Source: Prosopocoilus inquinatus
Lineage: Eukaryota > Arthropoda > Insecta > Coleoptera > Lucanidae
Assembly (NCBI GenBank): GCA_036172665.1
Contig: CM069872.1
Coordinates: 37,806,101-37,870,100, forward strand
Length of the DNA stretch: 64,000 nt
Direction of reading: 5' to 3'
Both the position numbers and the translations under genes were made by a program. Each line of letters starts with the position of its first letter. Positions within the stretch are counted from its first letter, which is position 1. Positions 1 through 12,041 of the stretch are shown one piece after another. The notes beneath the pieces were generated by a model, which did not search any database, was not told the DNA's origin, and worked only from the letters and a program-made list of their open reading frames with translations.

Positions 1-59
1 ACCCGATAACACGTGTTATTAAATTAAAATAGATTCTCATTCCAAGACTTGCTATGCTA

Positions 60-360
60 CATTACTCTCATCTAATTTGGAAATTTGAAGGTGCAGGTTT
101 ATACTTACACACGTCTACACTAGGCAACTCGTTTAAATAGAATGTATTCGAATATCAGTTCCCTCAAAAGTAATTGATGAGGAAGCTTTTTCATCTTCAT
201 AGGAATATAAGAATATGTTCGTAACATACCTAAATCCAGGTAAAGCTCTGATCCAATTTGGAAATTTGAAAATGTGTCCATATTATTATTAGGAAACACT
301 TTCAGAAAGAATGATTCCCTCAAAAGCAATTTGGTGAGGCAACTTTTTAATCTTCAAGGA
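60..360. repeat. Imperfect tandem duplication, two copies
   Basis: Two similar segments lie head to tail. The word AATTTGGAAATTTGAA occurs at 74 and 255, and CCCTCAAAAG followed by a GAGG/GAAGC-like stretch occurs at 161 and 317. The offset differs (181 versus 156 bases), so one copy carries an indel. No coding potential is visible. It may be a duplicated piece of an unrecognised repeat. Confidence 0.6.
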
Positions 361-3225
361 CTATACGCAGTTACTCAAGGCCCAGTAAATATAATAATGA
401 AAATATCCAATCGTAGAAGGTTGTACTTCTACTGAAAATCCATTTCATAAAATTACAGACTGATTAATCCGCGTGATTAATTTTTAATCTCCTATTTGTA
501 GGTCGATAAATGTAATCAAGGTATCAGATGGTTGCCATGACAGCATCCTGCCTGCTCCTTCATAACATACATAATATAGAGAAACGGCAGAGTTTAATAG
601 ATGTTGCAGGAAATTAGCAGTTGTTAGAGGCAACCAAGTACAAGCGGCCGATGGCTGCAGGTATTTTCCTCATTTTCCTTCCGTTGTTCTTTCCAAGCGC
701 TAACAACTCTAAACTACAGCTAGTCGAGCTTTTACGTGCCGGAGACGTCTCGCGAAATATGAGCTTTATATTTAAATGCGTAGCCGCGGGGTTATCTTTT
801 ATAACGCAGATGATGTTGCTCCTTACGACGACGTCATGTTCCGGCGGTTTTCTAAGTGTATGAATATTGTTACTTGCGAAACTAACGTGCTCGAAATTAC
901 TTGCCTTAAACTTTATTTCTGTTTGTGAAAAATCTCCTCCTAAGCAAATGAAGTTTTCGAGTAATTACGTTATTGTTATTTCATTCGCTTATAAGAAAGT
1001 AGAAGGCGAGATGCTTAAAATGAAAGCAAAGTTAGTTAAGCACCTACTGGAATGAAGCTGTGAGAGCTGCTTCTGCTAACAGTTTTTTTTGCTAACCAGT
1101 TTTGTGAATAGCAGCAGCGTAACAACAGGGTGATTCAGAATAAGTGTCCGACCTGTTAACAGATAATCCTTCAAAAAACAAAACAAATTACTGTAGACAT
1201 AGGGTGGTCTACCTCGTGTATATTTTGTGTGAAAATGGATTACAAATTCACATGTAAACTTCTTGGTGTTCACTGGAATTATTGAATGCGTCACAATAGC
1301 AATAGATTTGCTGGGAGAAAACACTAAATATAAACATTTAACCTTGAACTGAAACCGTAAAACTATTTGTTTACGACTCTCTGAGAAAAGATTGCATAAT
1401 CCGTACGATGAACTTGATTTTTTTATGATGTAAGTAATTTTGTCAGTGGAATCGTGTTCGTGTCAATTGCGTAGTAATTCACAGAAATTCGTGCATTTTA
1501 AGATTACTTGTCTTATGAAGAATTGAACGATGTGCTCTTAATGCCAACCGCAGCCTTATAGGATTTTTTCAATTGAACGTAGGTATTACCACAGTGTTTT
1601 ACGTATTTGAAATTGCTTCATGTGCGAGATAATTAATTGAATTAAAGTGAAACGAATCACGTTTAATCAAACATTACAAATGAAAATTTCGGTTTATGAA
1701 GACTCTATTAACACAGTTGAAGAAATTGCGTTTTTGCTGGAACAAAAAATAAAAACAATGCAAATCACTGCCCGGCTTTCGTGATTCATTAGGTTGACAT
1801 TCACTCAGAACTTTTGAACGCTCTTGGGTGGTAGAATACTTGCATGCAGACTTAATCGTGCAAAAAAGAAAAACTTTGCGCTTCAAGGTCGTGAGCCAAA
1901 ACGTGCATCCAGAAATAACAGCAGTTTTGATAAATTAAATAATAAGTTAAATTTAGCCGAGTAAGGTAGCCCTAAGACGCGTTGTGTATTAGGGTTTATT
2001 CATCAATCACGTGAATAGGCGCATAACAAGAAGGTCATATCAAATATCTGGTACAAAAATCGTAAGTTACATCACATAACGTTTACTTTTTGTTGACACA
2101 GAGACACAGCTTCTAAGAAATAAACAGTTAGTCTACCCGATTTTAAAAACACATCACGTATCGCATTCCAATAGTCATCGGTGATACTCAAACGGTCAAA
2201 TATAAAGATACTAAAAAAATCTTATTTGATTTTGAAAAGTTTTTCTTTTATCGGAAATCGTCTACTTTCTTGCATATAAAATAAAAACTTGATTTTCAAA
2301 AACTTCGCGCCAGAAATCATCGAGTTTTCATTTGTTTGTAGTTTTGATTACCTCAATTAATTACGCCTAGGCAAATGAGAATCGACGATAATCTTTTGTT
2401 TTCCGTACATCTTTATTTTACATTTCGTCGTCGTATACTTTAGTTTTCCTTGTTTCTTCTTAATTATTGTAGGTACTATATTGGCACTTTTGTCACTGCA
2501 ATGCGTTCTTCTGTTAATTTTTTAAATAATTAATTTTTCCGGATGCTGTCATTTCATCTTTGTGAAGAATTCTTATTTCTAAGGTTGTCATTGTTTAGAA
2601 AATGTCTACTGGTAGGGTTAGCTAATTTGTTTACAAAAAAAAAAAATTATTAAATCAACATAGTTCAAAAATTTCACGCACACTTTAAAATAAATTCTTT
2701 GTAGTTTTCCAATCTTTTCTGTAGGTTAATTTTTCTGTATTTCCATACCGTTTTGTTTTTAAAACAAACGATATACGCTGAAGTTTCAAAAAAACGATAG
2801 ACAGGCGCTCGCACCTTCGCGTTGTTTGCTTCGAAGTCATCTCGAGGTTTTACCCGCTCATTTAAATTTGACGCACGTATTTTTCCTACCTATTACTAGA
2901 GATCGGCATCACGTATTTCGACGTCATCATGTCATTAGCGCACCTCGTCCACGCTGTCGTAGAGATCTCGCGTAACTTATTTCGAAATCGAGGCGCTCCA
3001 CAAATTATTTTGAGAAGTATTGCATAATGAAAGCGAATCAAAAATAATTTATTCTTTTCCATAAACAATGCACTTGTCCTCTTCTCAACGACGTGATACA
3101 CAAAATATGTGATGCTGATCACTACGAAATATTTTACAAATGGCACTCTAACTGATTTCCTATTTTGAGCAGGGATGCTATAGCGAATAGAACCACAACG
3201 CCATCTATGAATTAATTTTTGCTCT
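361..3225. other. AT-rich non-coding stretch, nothing recognised
   Basis: Only short chance open frames occur (the longest about 80 codons). None has a recognisable motif or convincing splice boundaries. The segment 600-860 is more GC-balanced with several CpGs, but its open frame shows no protein family features. I see no transposase or reverse transcriptase motif, tRNA or tandem array here. Confidence 0.5.
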
Positions 3226-3527
3226 TTAAAAACTTTCCGATTCCGTCTTCCTTGTTGACATTCCGATTTCGGATTTCGTCTGCTCTAGCGCCAGCTTCTT
3301 CTTGGTCGTCACTTCTCTCCGTCTTGCGTCCCTCTCCTTACTTTTGGCAGCACTGACGCAGTTCTTCCTCAAAATCAAAGCGTGTCGTGGTGCGTGGGGT
3401 GTGTTTTTAAAAGCTTATCGCACAGGTCAAGGCATTTCTCGTAGTTTTGGAAAACATAATAGCAACTCGCAACTCCCAGAGCGACCTTAGAATAATCAGG
3501 GTTGAGTTTAAGGATACATTTACAGTC
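3226..3527 (-). pseudogene. TPR co-chaperone fragment, TTC4/Dpit47/CNS1-like
   Basis: Read on the minus strand, 3527 to 3375 encodes a TPR-type helix pair (DCKCILKLNPDYSKVAL, then the spacing typical of a second helix, YEKCLDLCDKLLK). After two stops the frame shifts. Positions 3369 to 3226 then give a basic helix, AAKSKERDARRREV followed by a KKKLALEQTKSEI-like stretch. A TPR followed by such a charged helix is the order in TTC4-family Hsp90 co-chaperones. The upstream TPRs, the C-terminal wheel-like domain and any poly(A) tail are not visible, and there is no splice acceptor at the 5' edge. I read it as a truncated, frame-broken pseudogene. The family call is from memory of the pattern; another TPR protein is possible. 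Confidence 0.45.
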
Positions 3528-4163
3528 GGAAGCAAAAAATAGTAGACAATTACAGTTTCCTATATTTTTTTTTTCTCCAAAAACGTATTGTTTAAATACG
3601 ATATCACAGCTTTTACAAAACGTTTTGAATTTGCCAAGTCTGAAAAGTTCCAAAATTTGTAAGCCAACATCTGTGAAGTTATTTTTAAACAGTACCATTT
3701 TGGAGAAAAAGAAATTACAGGATTACATTTGCCGATAATTTCTCGACAGCATTTGCAATCAATTTATTTACCGATAATTTTGAAAGTGATAGTGCGCCGC
3801 TGACCTATTATTCAAGAGGCCGCTTCAATTTCAGGGTTGCTACGCTTAACCTTAACCGCTTCGGTGTACGAAAGTATCGCAAGGCGATAGTTCTTGTGCT
3901 TGAAATTAAAATTACCATCTTCCTTATAAGAGTGCCAACTCCGCTGTGAAAACCAAGTCTAAGCCAAAACAAGTATACGACTAACAATTTAAACAAACCT
4001 TCCGGGATATTTTCCTCGAAATCATACTTCAGTTGCTGCAAACCCTTGAAGGGGTGAAATTCTTCTCCCGGTTCTGGGGTTTTTTCTTCCTAAAGAAGGT
4101 GTTCTTCTCCATTTTCTAAAACCTGCATTCAAATTAAGGTTCTTGCAGTGAATAGGAACAGTA

Positions 4164-4315
4164 CTTTTTATCCACTCTTTTACCCCTTTTGTTCCCAATT
4201 CTTTTGACAATCCGTACAACGTTGAATTTCTGGTTTTAGCATAGAAAGCCAGAAATCGATTTCCAAATCGTTTTCATCGAATTGCTCGAATTGCGTCTAC
4301 TTGTACTTTGGGAAT
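4164..4315 (-). repeat. Dispersed repeat, copy 1 (pair with 28,175-28,335)
   Basis: This stretch matches 28,175-28,335 in the same orientation. Shared words include CCCCTTTTGT, CCCAATTCTTT, a GCATA-AAA block and TTTTACTTGTATTT-like text. On the minus strand both can be read as a short protein-like string containing KELGTKG, but with frame breaks. It is probably part of an unclassified transposon. Similarity beyond these bounds was not traced. Confidence 0.5.
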
Positions 4316-5640
4316 GTCGAAAATAGTCTACTCCGTATCTCTTTCTCAGCTTACTTTCTAGTCCTTCCTTATAGTTACTCAAATAAAAATCGGAACTTGT
4401 AATTAATAAAATATATTCAACTATAAGAGAAATGTTCGTCCAATAACCAAAAGAATACCAAACAAAATATGCGAATTTAATTAAATAATTAATAAAATTT
4501 TAACACGCTAGAATATGAGAGAGAGAAGGGAACATCGTTTAAAATCAAATTACTTCTAAAAATCTCTGTTAGCTTAAACTAATGTTTAAGCAGCAGTAAT
4601 ACTTTATTCAAACTCACCCTCACCGATCGGGGAGTTTTTAGGTACACTTTATTTAAATTAAATTAATTTTTTAAGACGCGTGATACACAGACCTAGGTCA
4701 TACTCAGAACTCTTCTCAAATTTGGTCCTATTTATTACGAGTTCAAGAGTGATGTAGGAGCTAAAGCTAGTGCCGGAACTTCTTGGAAATCCTTGGCACT
4801 GGAAGCTCTCCAGTAAGTCACCGTTGATAATATTCTTTCTGGAAAGCAGTGCAATGCAAATTCTTCTGTTTTTTTAACATGATACCCTAGTATGATCTCA
4901 TTTGTTAGTACATTACTAGCTGACCAATGCTATCGTTATATGTATAAGCTGCTGCATGTGTTTAATTTTATATTTTCAAATGAATAATACTTCACCTGGA
5001 TTTCTATTTTAGCAAAGTATCTTAATTAAATAAAGTGTACAGACTTGCACAGAAAAAATAATGATAAGAATCTGGACATCACTTCCATTACACTTTTTAT
5101 GAATGTTGAAGAGGATGGTGTAAATTTTGAAGACTTCAAAACGCAACTCAAACAGGAAACACAAGAAAATCGTCAGATGATGTTATATAAATCATTTTCA
5201 AGCTTCTTACCACAACGTGCTTAAGTTGAAAACGGATTTTAACTATTTTTGAAATTAGAACAATAAACGAATGTCCCGTATAGTCGAGATGAACATACAA
5301 TTATAGTGTTCCAGAGCTATATTTAAACGGTGCTTATAACCTAATCCCAAATCCCATTTTGAATCGTAACGCCTTAAAAATTGGAAATAGGCAACCCATT
5401 CTGCTTCCATGATATTGGTATATTATGTAATAATGAAGATGTTTTTCTGATCTGATTGATTTGGTTGGCTATTGTAAACTTTTCGGGAGTCTCATGATTT
5501 AAAATGGGCTTCCCCAATTTGGTACAAAGTACATTTATGTTGCATCATAGAAAAACTTGTTACCCTACCAAAAGCAACCTGATTTTCTTGAGGAAGCTTT
5601 ATTGAATAATAGATGGCGGAGCAAAATGAAATTAGCTAAG
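4316..5640. other. AT-rich non-coding stretch, nothing recognised
   Basis: No open frame above about 60 codons, no terminal inverted repeats and no splice-flanked coding block were found by eye. Simple A/T-rich text dominates. Confidence 0.45.
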
Positions 5641-5644
5641 GGCT

Positions 5645-6330
5645 AGTTACGGCAGGCTGAGCCATTCCACAACGATGATTCCAGAGTTTGTCGCGGCAGA
5701 CGCCTCTTGTGAAGAGCTAATGTACCGATAAATCAGACCGGCGTCGAGCATTAAGTGCGACCCACAAGAGTGAGAAGTGCGAGCTGGACCGGCGGGAGGG
5801 TGCTGCGAGTAAAGCTGAAATATATTGGAAGTTGACTCCTTGTAGGGCAAAGCTCTCTCGAACCCATTAGCAATGAATGCCGCTCAAATGCACGTGCAAC
5901 TTGATTCGATGTACTCCAGCTTCGCGAAAAAGCAAAAGAGCTGCTGGAACATTAATGACGACATCCTATACCGCGGGGAAAAACTGAAGGCTATAACTCG
6001 CCCCACCAGCTGTTTCGTATACTCGTACATGGATAAATACCGAGCCAAAAGAAATTAACCGAGTTCCTGTACGGCATAAATCCCACCTGATATAAACTGC
6101 TATAAATAGCATTTCCGGTTCGCTCTACAATTTCCAGTTCAATTAGCGCTAACAGACCAGTTCTTGCGACGCTAATGCTATAGATCACGCGACGCCAGCG
6201 ACTCTAGCATACACACACTAACAACCACCCTGGCTGGTTCGTTTATCTTCACCACCAGACTTTGTGTATCGCGTGTGTGAACTAACACACCACATGTCGT
6301 CTAAAACAAATTAGATATCTTGCTAGGCAA
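5645..6330 (+). other. GC-richer island with TATA box, possible degraded LTR or promoter
   Basis: A sharply bounded island is richer in G+C and CpG than its surroundings. It holds a TATA-like box in TGCTATAAATAGC (about 6,100-6,112), followed by an initiator-like TCAATT and a GC-rich leader-like stretch. It begins near GTTACGG and the distal part contains ACTAACA, which is reminiscent of LTR ends. However, TG...CA termini and a target duplication could not be fixed. An LTR remnant or an unrelated promoter are both possible. Confidence 0.3.
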
Positions 6331-6779
6331 GAGTTTAGCTTAATAATCCTGGAATTCCGAGCTTCCTCTCAATAGTACGTACGTAAACGAAGACACGTCA
6401 AAATACTTAACTACCACATTACTTAACATTTTTATTCCATTTTCAAATTTTATTTCAAAAATTGCAACCTTTCGGAAATTTCATTGGAAGAAATAATATG
6501 CAGCAGAAAGTTTAAAATTAGGATGAGTGTTTCGCCCAAGTGTTTATAATAATTGTAAAGAACAATGTCATGAACGAACTGTACAATAAAATACGTGGTT
6601 ACGGTAATTTATGAAAAGTAAAACCAGTCAAAGTAGAAGAAAGCGCATTTATAGACATGTGCAGAACTGAAGAACCAATTGGAAGAGAAATTAAAAGTAT
6701 GGTCAAAAACAAGCGAAAAACGAACACAAACACAAAAATCTCGAAGGTAGTGACAATAAACAGAATTAATTTTTTTGGA

Positions 6780-7270
6780 TACTCCATCTTTCGTTTTTCT
6801 CATTTTCTTGTTGAGCGTTATTCCAAGATAATTTAAATTTTCCACATGTTCTATCATATTTTCTGATTTCTTTGTATCCATGCTTCCTTGGATACATCTT
6901 TTATCTTTGTATGCAAGGAAACGTGTATACAAAGATAAAAGAAAATAAGATAGAACAGGTAGAAAATTTAAAATATCTAAGGATAACCCCCAACAAGGAA
7001 TTGGGAAAAAGGAAAGATGAAGTGCCAAAGAAATTAATGAATAAAACAACATAAATTCGTCACACCCTTAATAAAAGAAGGAAAGAGATAAGATCAAATA
7101 TAGGCAGTATTAACACTTAGCAGAAAAAGCTGAGTGTTAAAAGAAAAGTATGGCAGGTGCTAGTATTCTAACCATAGACATGAAATATATAAGAAAGATC
7201 AAAAGTAAAAGAAAATGAAACAAAGTAAGACAAGAACTAGAAATAAAACCTACATCAAGGAAAATTGTCC
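6780..7270 (+). pseudogene. Decayed LINE reverse transcriptase C-terminal fragments, inverted pair
   Basis: The plus strand from about 6,925 reads KIKENKIEQVENLKYL, the thumb-region VE..KYLGIT motif of LINE reverse transcriptases. After breaks it continues near 7,170-7,260 with MKYIRKIKSKRK and QELEIKPT, which is typical of the region just after the RT in several non-LTR families. The minus strand at about 6,910-6,790 reads ENMIEHVENLNYLGITLNKK, a second copy of the same motif in opposite orientation. The two therefore form an inverted pair. All frames are interrupted, so no product is expected. Confidence 0.6.
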
Positions 7271-7504
7271 CAGAGGTTTGTAGAACTAATACGATTTAGA
7301 GGCTCGTGCGAAGTACTTTGACTGTGTAGCAAAGTACATAAGCAATGAAATTTTTTATACAAAGTAGTCTGTAAATAGGTATTTTATACCTAAATATAAG
7401 TATGACAAGTGGTGTTATTGCCAGAGAAGTGAAATATTTCTGAAAAGCGTCCAAAGAATAACAAAACAAGGCAGAATAAGTGTCGACACTATGAAACAAA
7501 ACTA

Positions 7505-7762
7505 AAATAGTAAAGGAGACTGTGATTTAAGAAATAATTTTACATCCGTAGATACGTATTTCGGCAGCTAAACTGCCATCTTCGCTACCAACTTAAAAGC
7601 ACTTAAAAAGATATAAAAACAACCTAATCATCCTCATAAAATCATAAAAGATCTTTTTAAGTAGTTTTAAGTTGGTAGCGTACTGAAGATGGCAGCTTAG
7701 CTGCCGAAATACGTATCTACGGATATAAAATTATTGTGCGCGGAGATTAATTTTCAATTACA
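7505..7762. mobile_element. Miniature Penelope-like derivative with inverted hammerhead arms
   Basis: A 258-bp element whose two halves are inverted copies of the outer end of the 15.2-18.2 kb Penelope-like element. The shared core is ATCCGTAGATACGTATTTCG. Its left end has the same TAGTAAAGGAGACTGTG tail found in inverse orientation at 18,150-18,170, and its right end finishes in TTTTCAATTAC like the larger copy. It is flanked by ATGAAACAAAACTA (7491-7504) and ATGAAACAAAAACTA (7763-7777), a target duplication differing by one A. It sits inside LINE debris. No coding capacity; presumably mobilised in trans. Confidence 0.75.
7668..7735 (+). ncRNA. Hammerhead ribozyme, Penelope type (right arm)
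   Basis: Core CTGAAGA at 7683-7689 and GAAA at 7706-7709. Stem II is GGCAGC/GCTGCC with a TTA loop. Stem III is the self-complementary ATACGTAT (7709-7716), with predicted self-cleavage after C7717. Stem I pairs CGTA (7679-7682) with TACG (7718-7721). One extra U lies between the core and stem II. Stem III has no loop, so a dimer is more plausible than a monomer. The mirrored left-arm copy (about 7,545-7,590, minus strand) lacks five bases, including part of CTG, and should be inactive. Confidence 0.65.
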
Positions 7763-7777
7763 ATGAAACAAAAACTA

Positions 7778-7885
7778 GAATTAGAACCTACATGAAAAAA
7801 AAATCTGAAACATCGGCAGACGTTTGAATGAAGAAAGGCCGTACAAATTATTTGGGAAGTTAAAAACAGAAATTTAATAGATGAA
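7778..7885 (+). pseudogene. LINE debris downstream of the mini-Penelope
   Basis: The plus strand reads RLNEERPYKLF, with frame breaks, at about 7,826-7,860. This resembles the R.N..R..K..WE motif that follows LINE reverse transcriptases. It looks like the continuation of the relic at 6,925-7,270, interrupted by the mini-element. Confidence 0.4.
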
Positions 7886-9129
7886 GGGGTTGACCTGGGA
7901 AGTTTAAAACAAAGCAGTGGCTATATACACGACTACTCGGATACGAATCTCCGTATCCGGCTAGTCGGATATATATGTTCTTGACCGATTAGGTATCTTC
8001 GTTAGTTAGATTACTTCTTTACTTTTCGAATCACATTCAGAGAATTTAAAGGTGGATGCTTTTGTGCAGAGTAATTTGTACATTCTGTTTTCTTCTGAAC
8101 ACAAGGAATTTTCGTTATTATGAAAACTAGAGACAGAAAAGAGTAGAATTCTTTATTATTTGTAGTTTAATTATATCAGGTATTCCAATTTATTGTGATA
8201 ACGTAATTGCCGAAATTTTTAGAAAACCTAACAGTTCGTTACAAACTAATCATTTAACTTTTATCCAAAACTATTTTTACTTTATGTTATCTGATACCCC
8301 TACTTTTTATTTACGGGCCAACTCGCAAAATAAAGTTGGTTTTCTCGATATGTTTCAATCTTACTCGCGTTCCTTTTACAACTGAGCTTAAGCTAGTTGA
8401 CATGAGTTGCTCAGCTCACATAAAAAGTGAATTAAAATTTGTCTAAATGGAGCGACTGAAAATGGTAAAACTGCGGAAGTTCTTACGTTAAGATATGTCA
8501 AAATTTCTAACACGACATCTATAAATAATACTGATGAACAGATAAAACAGCTACATCCTACGATAGCTTTTTGACCTGACATTGACTCTTACATCGCAAT
8601 TGCGAATAAATTGGACAAGTCGTTTTTATTTGCAGTGGAAATGTCAAGCTACGTCTCTGCTGACGAAGCCCCAAGCAGGGCTGAAACAGCTGTACAGAGG
8701 CTGCTCGAGGTTATCACTGCAATCAAAAACGATTTGTAACAAAATTTTTTATAAATAATACGTTGAGACACTTGAGGATGTTTGAAATGGGTTTCTTTCA
8801 ATTAAATGAAATATCTTTTAGCCACTTCAAGAATAATTTTTCAGCATCAAATATTTTATTAAGTAACATGTGATTAATTTCCCTCACTACTAAGGGACGA
8901 ACATTATCATTATCATTACTGATGAAGGGTTTGCGGTTCCTTCAAATCGGTAAGGAGGAATCAACTTCCTCACTTGTGTTTCCTCATTTCGAAGTAAAAG
9001 ATACGCGTAATTTCAACGATGAAAGGGAAGTGAGGTGAGATTATCTGAGGATCAGTGCAAAAGGAACACGACTCTTAAGCCAAAGTAAGATAGAAAGAAA
9101 AAAAAATTTCTATCTGATAAAATATAGAT
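7886..9129. other. AT-rich non-coding stretch
   Basis: No gene seen. Near 7,935-7,985 and again at 9,410-9,500 there are short GGATA/ATCCG-rich repeats around TCCGATTGGTCGGATAT-like words in both orientations. They suggest the two ends of a degenerate element, but clean termini were not found. A weak relative of the CRE-family arm (ACAAACTAATCATTTAAC) occurs near 8,240. Confidence 0.4.
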
Positions 9130-9290
9130 TGTAATTTAAAAACAAAATCGATGACGCCACCCTTCAAGATCATGAAAAACGAAAAAAAATATATATCACG
9201 TTATAAGAAGAAAAAATTAATTTGTGGCAAATAATTAGCCATTTAGCTTTTATCCTAAACTTTTTTTTGTAAAACTAAATTGAAAAAAAT
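9130..9290 (+). repeat. Partial copy of the CRE-palindrome foldback family
   Basis: Contains TTTGTGGCAAATAATTAGCC followed by ATTTAGCTTTTATCCTAAAC, closely matching the right arm of the 12.04-12.68 kb element and the piece at 43.7-43.9 kb. It is preceded by a degenerate TGACGCCA instead of the TGACGTCA palindromes. Only one arm is recognisable. Confidence 0.55.
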
Positions 9291-12041
9291 GAAGAAAACA
9301 TATTTGGCATTGTTTGATCAAAAAAAGTATTAAGAAAAGTTATCTAGAATTGTAAAATTGCGTTCTCAAATTTGGACTAAAAATTTAAATTTTGAATTTT
9401 AGGTACTAGGAAATATCCGATTGGTCGGATATGAACGTATCTATATATCTGACTAACCAGATACTGATATTTGCGTCCGATTGGTCGTTTACATAGTCAC
9501 TGCCTTACACAATACAATAGCTGGAATGAAAAGAAGTAATCAGAATAGCAAGGAACAGTAAGTTGTAGAACGACTTTGTTTACAAGGTAAAAAATACAAT
9601 TATTTTACCTTTATACCTAAACAATAGAAGGGGTTATTGAGGAAAGAGAGGTATTTAAAGAAGCTAAACTTTGCTAAATAAGCTAATATGTGTAAGTCCG
9701 ATTTATCTTTCCTGACATGGCATTGAAGTGGTTTTCATGAGACATCAAAATCGATTTAATAACAGTCAAGAGATTGCTTTAGAGAAAATTGTCGAAATGT
9801 TATGATATTATCATTGCAATCATTGTTTATTATCGTTACTCGTTACAAATGTTGTTTGAAACAAATTTTATGCATTTTTTCACTTTTAAGTTACTCAAAA
9901 TCGACCTTAACGGAAAAAAATACGAAAAATGAAAGACAGATTTAAATATTATTGCCTATTTTACGAATTTTGACTGTCTTTAACATATTTTTAAAATGTA
10001 TACCCTTCCTCTCGAATCACCCTGCTACTTACCTGGAGTAGAAACAAGATTTGTGCTGAGTGTAGTAACGTACAACAGAGCCAAAAGCTGTAGTCGTGAA
10101 GGGTGTGGATGTTAATTAAACGCGCCAAAAATGAGACGAGGAAAGTGTTTAAGGTAAAGGAAAATAGAAATGATTCAAATTGCGCAAAAAAATAAATTAA
10201 AACCTTCAACGCATTCAAAATCAAACGCAGTAAACGGAAAGGTGCGTGAATTCAGATTTACAATATGTCCAACGCTTAACGCCATCAAATACGTATGCGC
10301 CTTAAAATATTTTCAAACTGCTTTACTGGAATTTATTTGTACAAACTAATGAAAGTATCTCAAACGGTACGGAAAATTATCTGCAGGAAAACTTGACATT
10401 AAACAAACATGAAAATAAACCCAAAATAACCAATTAGCGGATTCGTCAAAGAGCTGTACAATAATCAACAAAGAAAATCAGATATTATCGGTACGAAGCG
10501 CCCGAGTAAAACATTAATTTAATGGCGTGAAGCGCCTTAAGCATTGTTCTTTAGATGCAACGCTAAATTTGACCAAAGGCCATAGCCGCAAGTAAGAAGA
10601 GGTCCCACCTGACTAACATTGTCTGTGATCGGTCCTAGTCTGCTCTTACATAGACGCGAGTCGACGCCCAAACGCAAATGACACCGGATTGAAACGGCTT
10701 TGCCGAAATCCGGGTCCTGCTCTGCTCCCCCAAAAGGATCGTGAACTCCGAACCAAATGCTTGCTTCAGAAGACCACCAATGACGTCAGCAAAGAATCGT
10801 ATCCAACTTGACCAAAACCTGATATAAAAGCCTTTACGTAAAGCCTATACTTAAACGTCTATACGTAAAAGCCTGTAAAGAAAGAAAAGGTTGCCAATAA
10901 TAACTTGCACGGCAAAAAGTAACAGTCACCAACACGCCTGCCTAGCACGTCAGGAACGAGGCTGAGATAACTCCGTGGAGTTTCACCATATTAATAACCG
11001 ACGAAACGTCGTAACATATAAAGGAAACCTCCCCGAGGTTTCTTTCATAAACAAAGTTAGATCGTCCCACGACGGCACGTGCGAAAAGAGGTCCAAGGCC
11101 CGCGCAAACACCATCTAGATGTTGGGGACATCGCGCTAAACAACTGACGCTCCGAAACGCGTTGCAAATTAATAGAAGAAAACCAACCACGCCCCCAAAT
11201 GACATCATCAGGGACCAATCGCATTTCAAATGACGTCAAAAAATTCAATGGTGTTAAAGGTCGAGAAACTAATTTAATCTCTCCGTCGAAATATTAACTC
11301 GCAAAAAGAAAGTGTAACTTACATGGACTAGACCACGGTGAACGATGTATTAGGTGACGCCTTAAGAGTCCTCGGCCATGTATGTGCATGAAAACGCGAG
11401 ATCAATTGCGAGAGCGACGGCTGAAAGAGTTTTTCAAATATCAATGCGTGAGAGAGAACGGTGTTTCATCCTTTAACATGAGATAATATTAAAATATTTC
11501 CCGCAGTTGCGTGCACGTTCCGAGCGCCTGGGGTAATACCTTCTTTGTGGTTTAGACTAATAGAAAAAAAAAGACGGCGACGGAAATTTTATAGTTGTCT
11601 GTGCGAAAGGCTTAGAACCACGAAAAATGTGCCTTTGCAACGGTAATTTGTACCATTTCATGGCCGGAGTATTTTAAAACGAATGCTGTTTGAAAAAAAA
11701 ACGCAAAGCGTGAGATTATTTATTCCAGCGAAGCACAATAGTCAAAATGCATAGTCTGTGCAAAAATATAAAAGAAAGCATTAACATTTTAAAAAAGTCG
11801 ATGTTCTTTTATATAATGTGCTTCGGTAGTTACTAAGATGACATCATAAAATATTTTTAGTTATTTAAGTAAATAAGAGTGGGGCTTTCAAACCCAAATA
11901 CACAAAACAGCAAATGAAACCCTCATGTTTGTCTTTTCTTAAGCCTGAAAGTGTGCGTCTGAAAGTGTGTTTCTGTAGAATCACAAAGAATGTTTGTATT
12001 TAATTAATAAAAAAGTATGTGCAAGAAATTGCAAACAAATG
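9291..12041. other. Non-coding; CpG-bearing segment 10.5-11.6 kb
   Basis: No gene was identified. The part 10,500-11,600 is GC-richer with frequent CpG. It has a TATA-like TGATATAAAAGCC near 10,830, followed by four short near-repeats of the type GCCTNTACGTAAA. It could be a promoter, an old LTR or regulatory DNA, and I could not assign ends. The rest is A/T-rich. Confidence 0.4.

Noticed and set aside
3302..3490. 62-codon plus-strand frame
   Set aside because: Antisense shadow of the TPR pseudogene fragment.
6609..7052. 147-codon minus-strand frame
   Set aside because: Most of it is low-complexity aromatic text. Only a short central part is LINE-like, and that belongs to the inverted relic pair.
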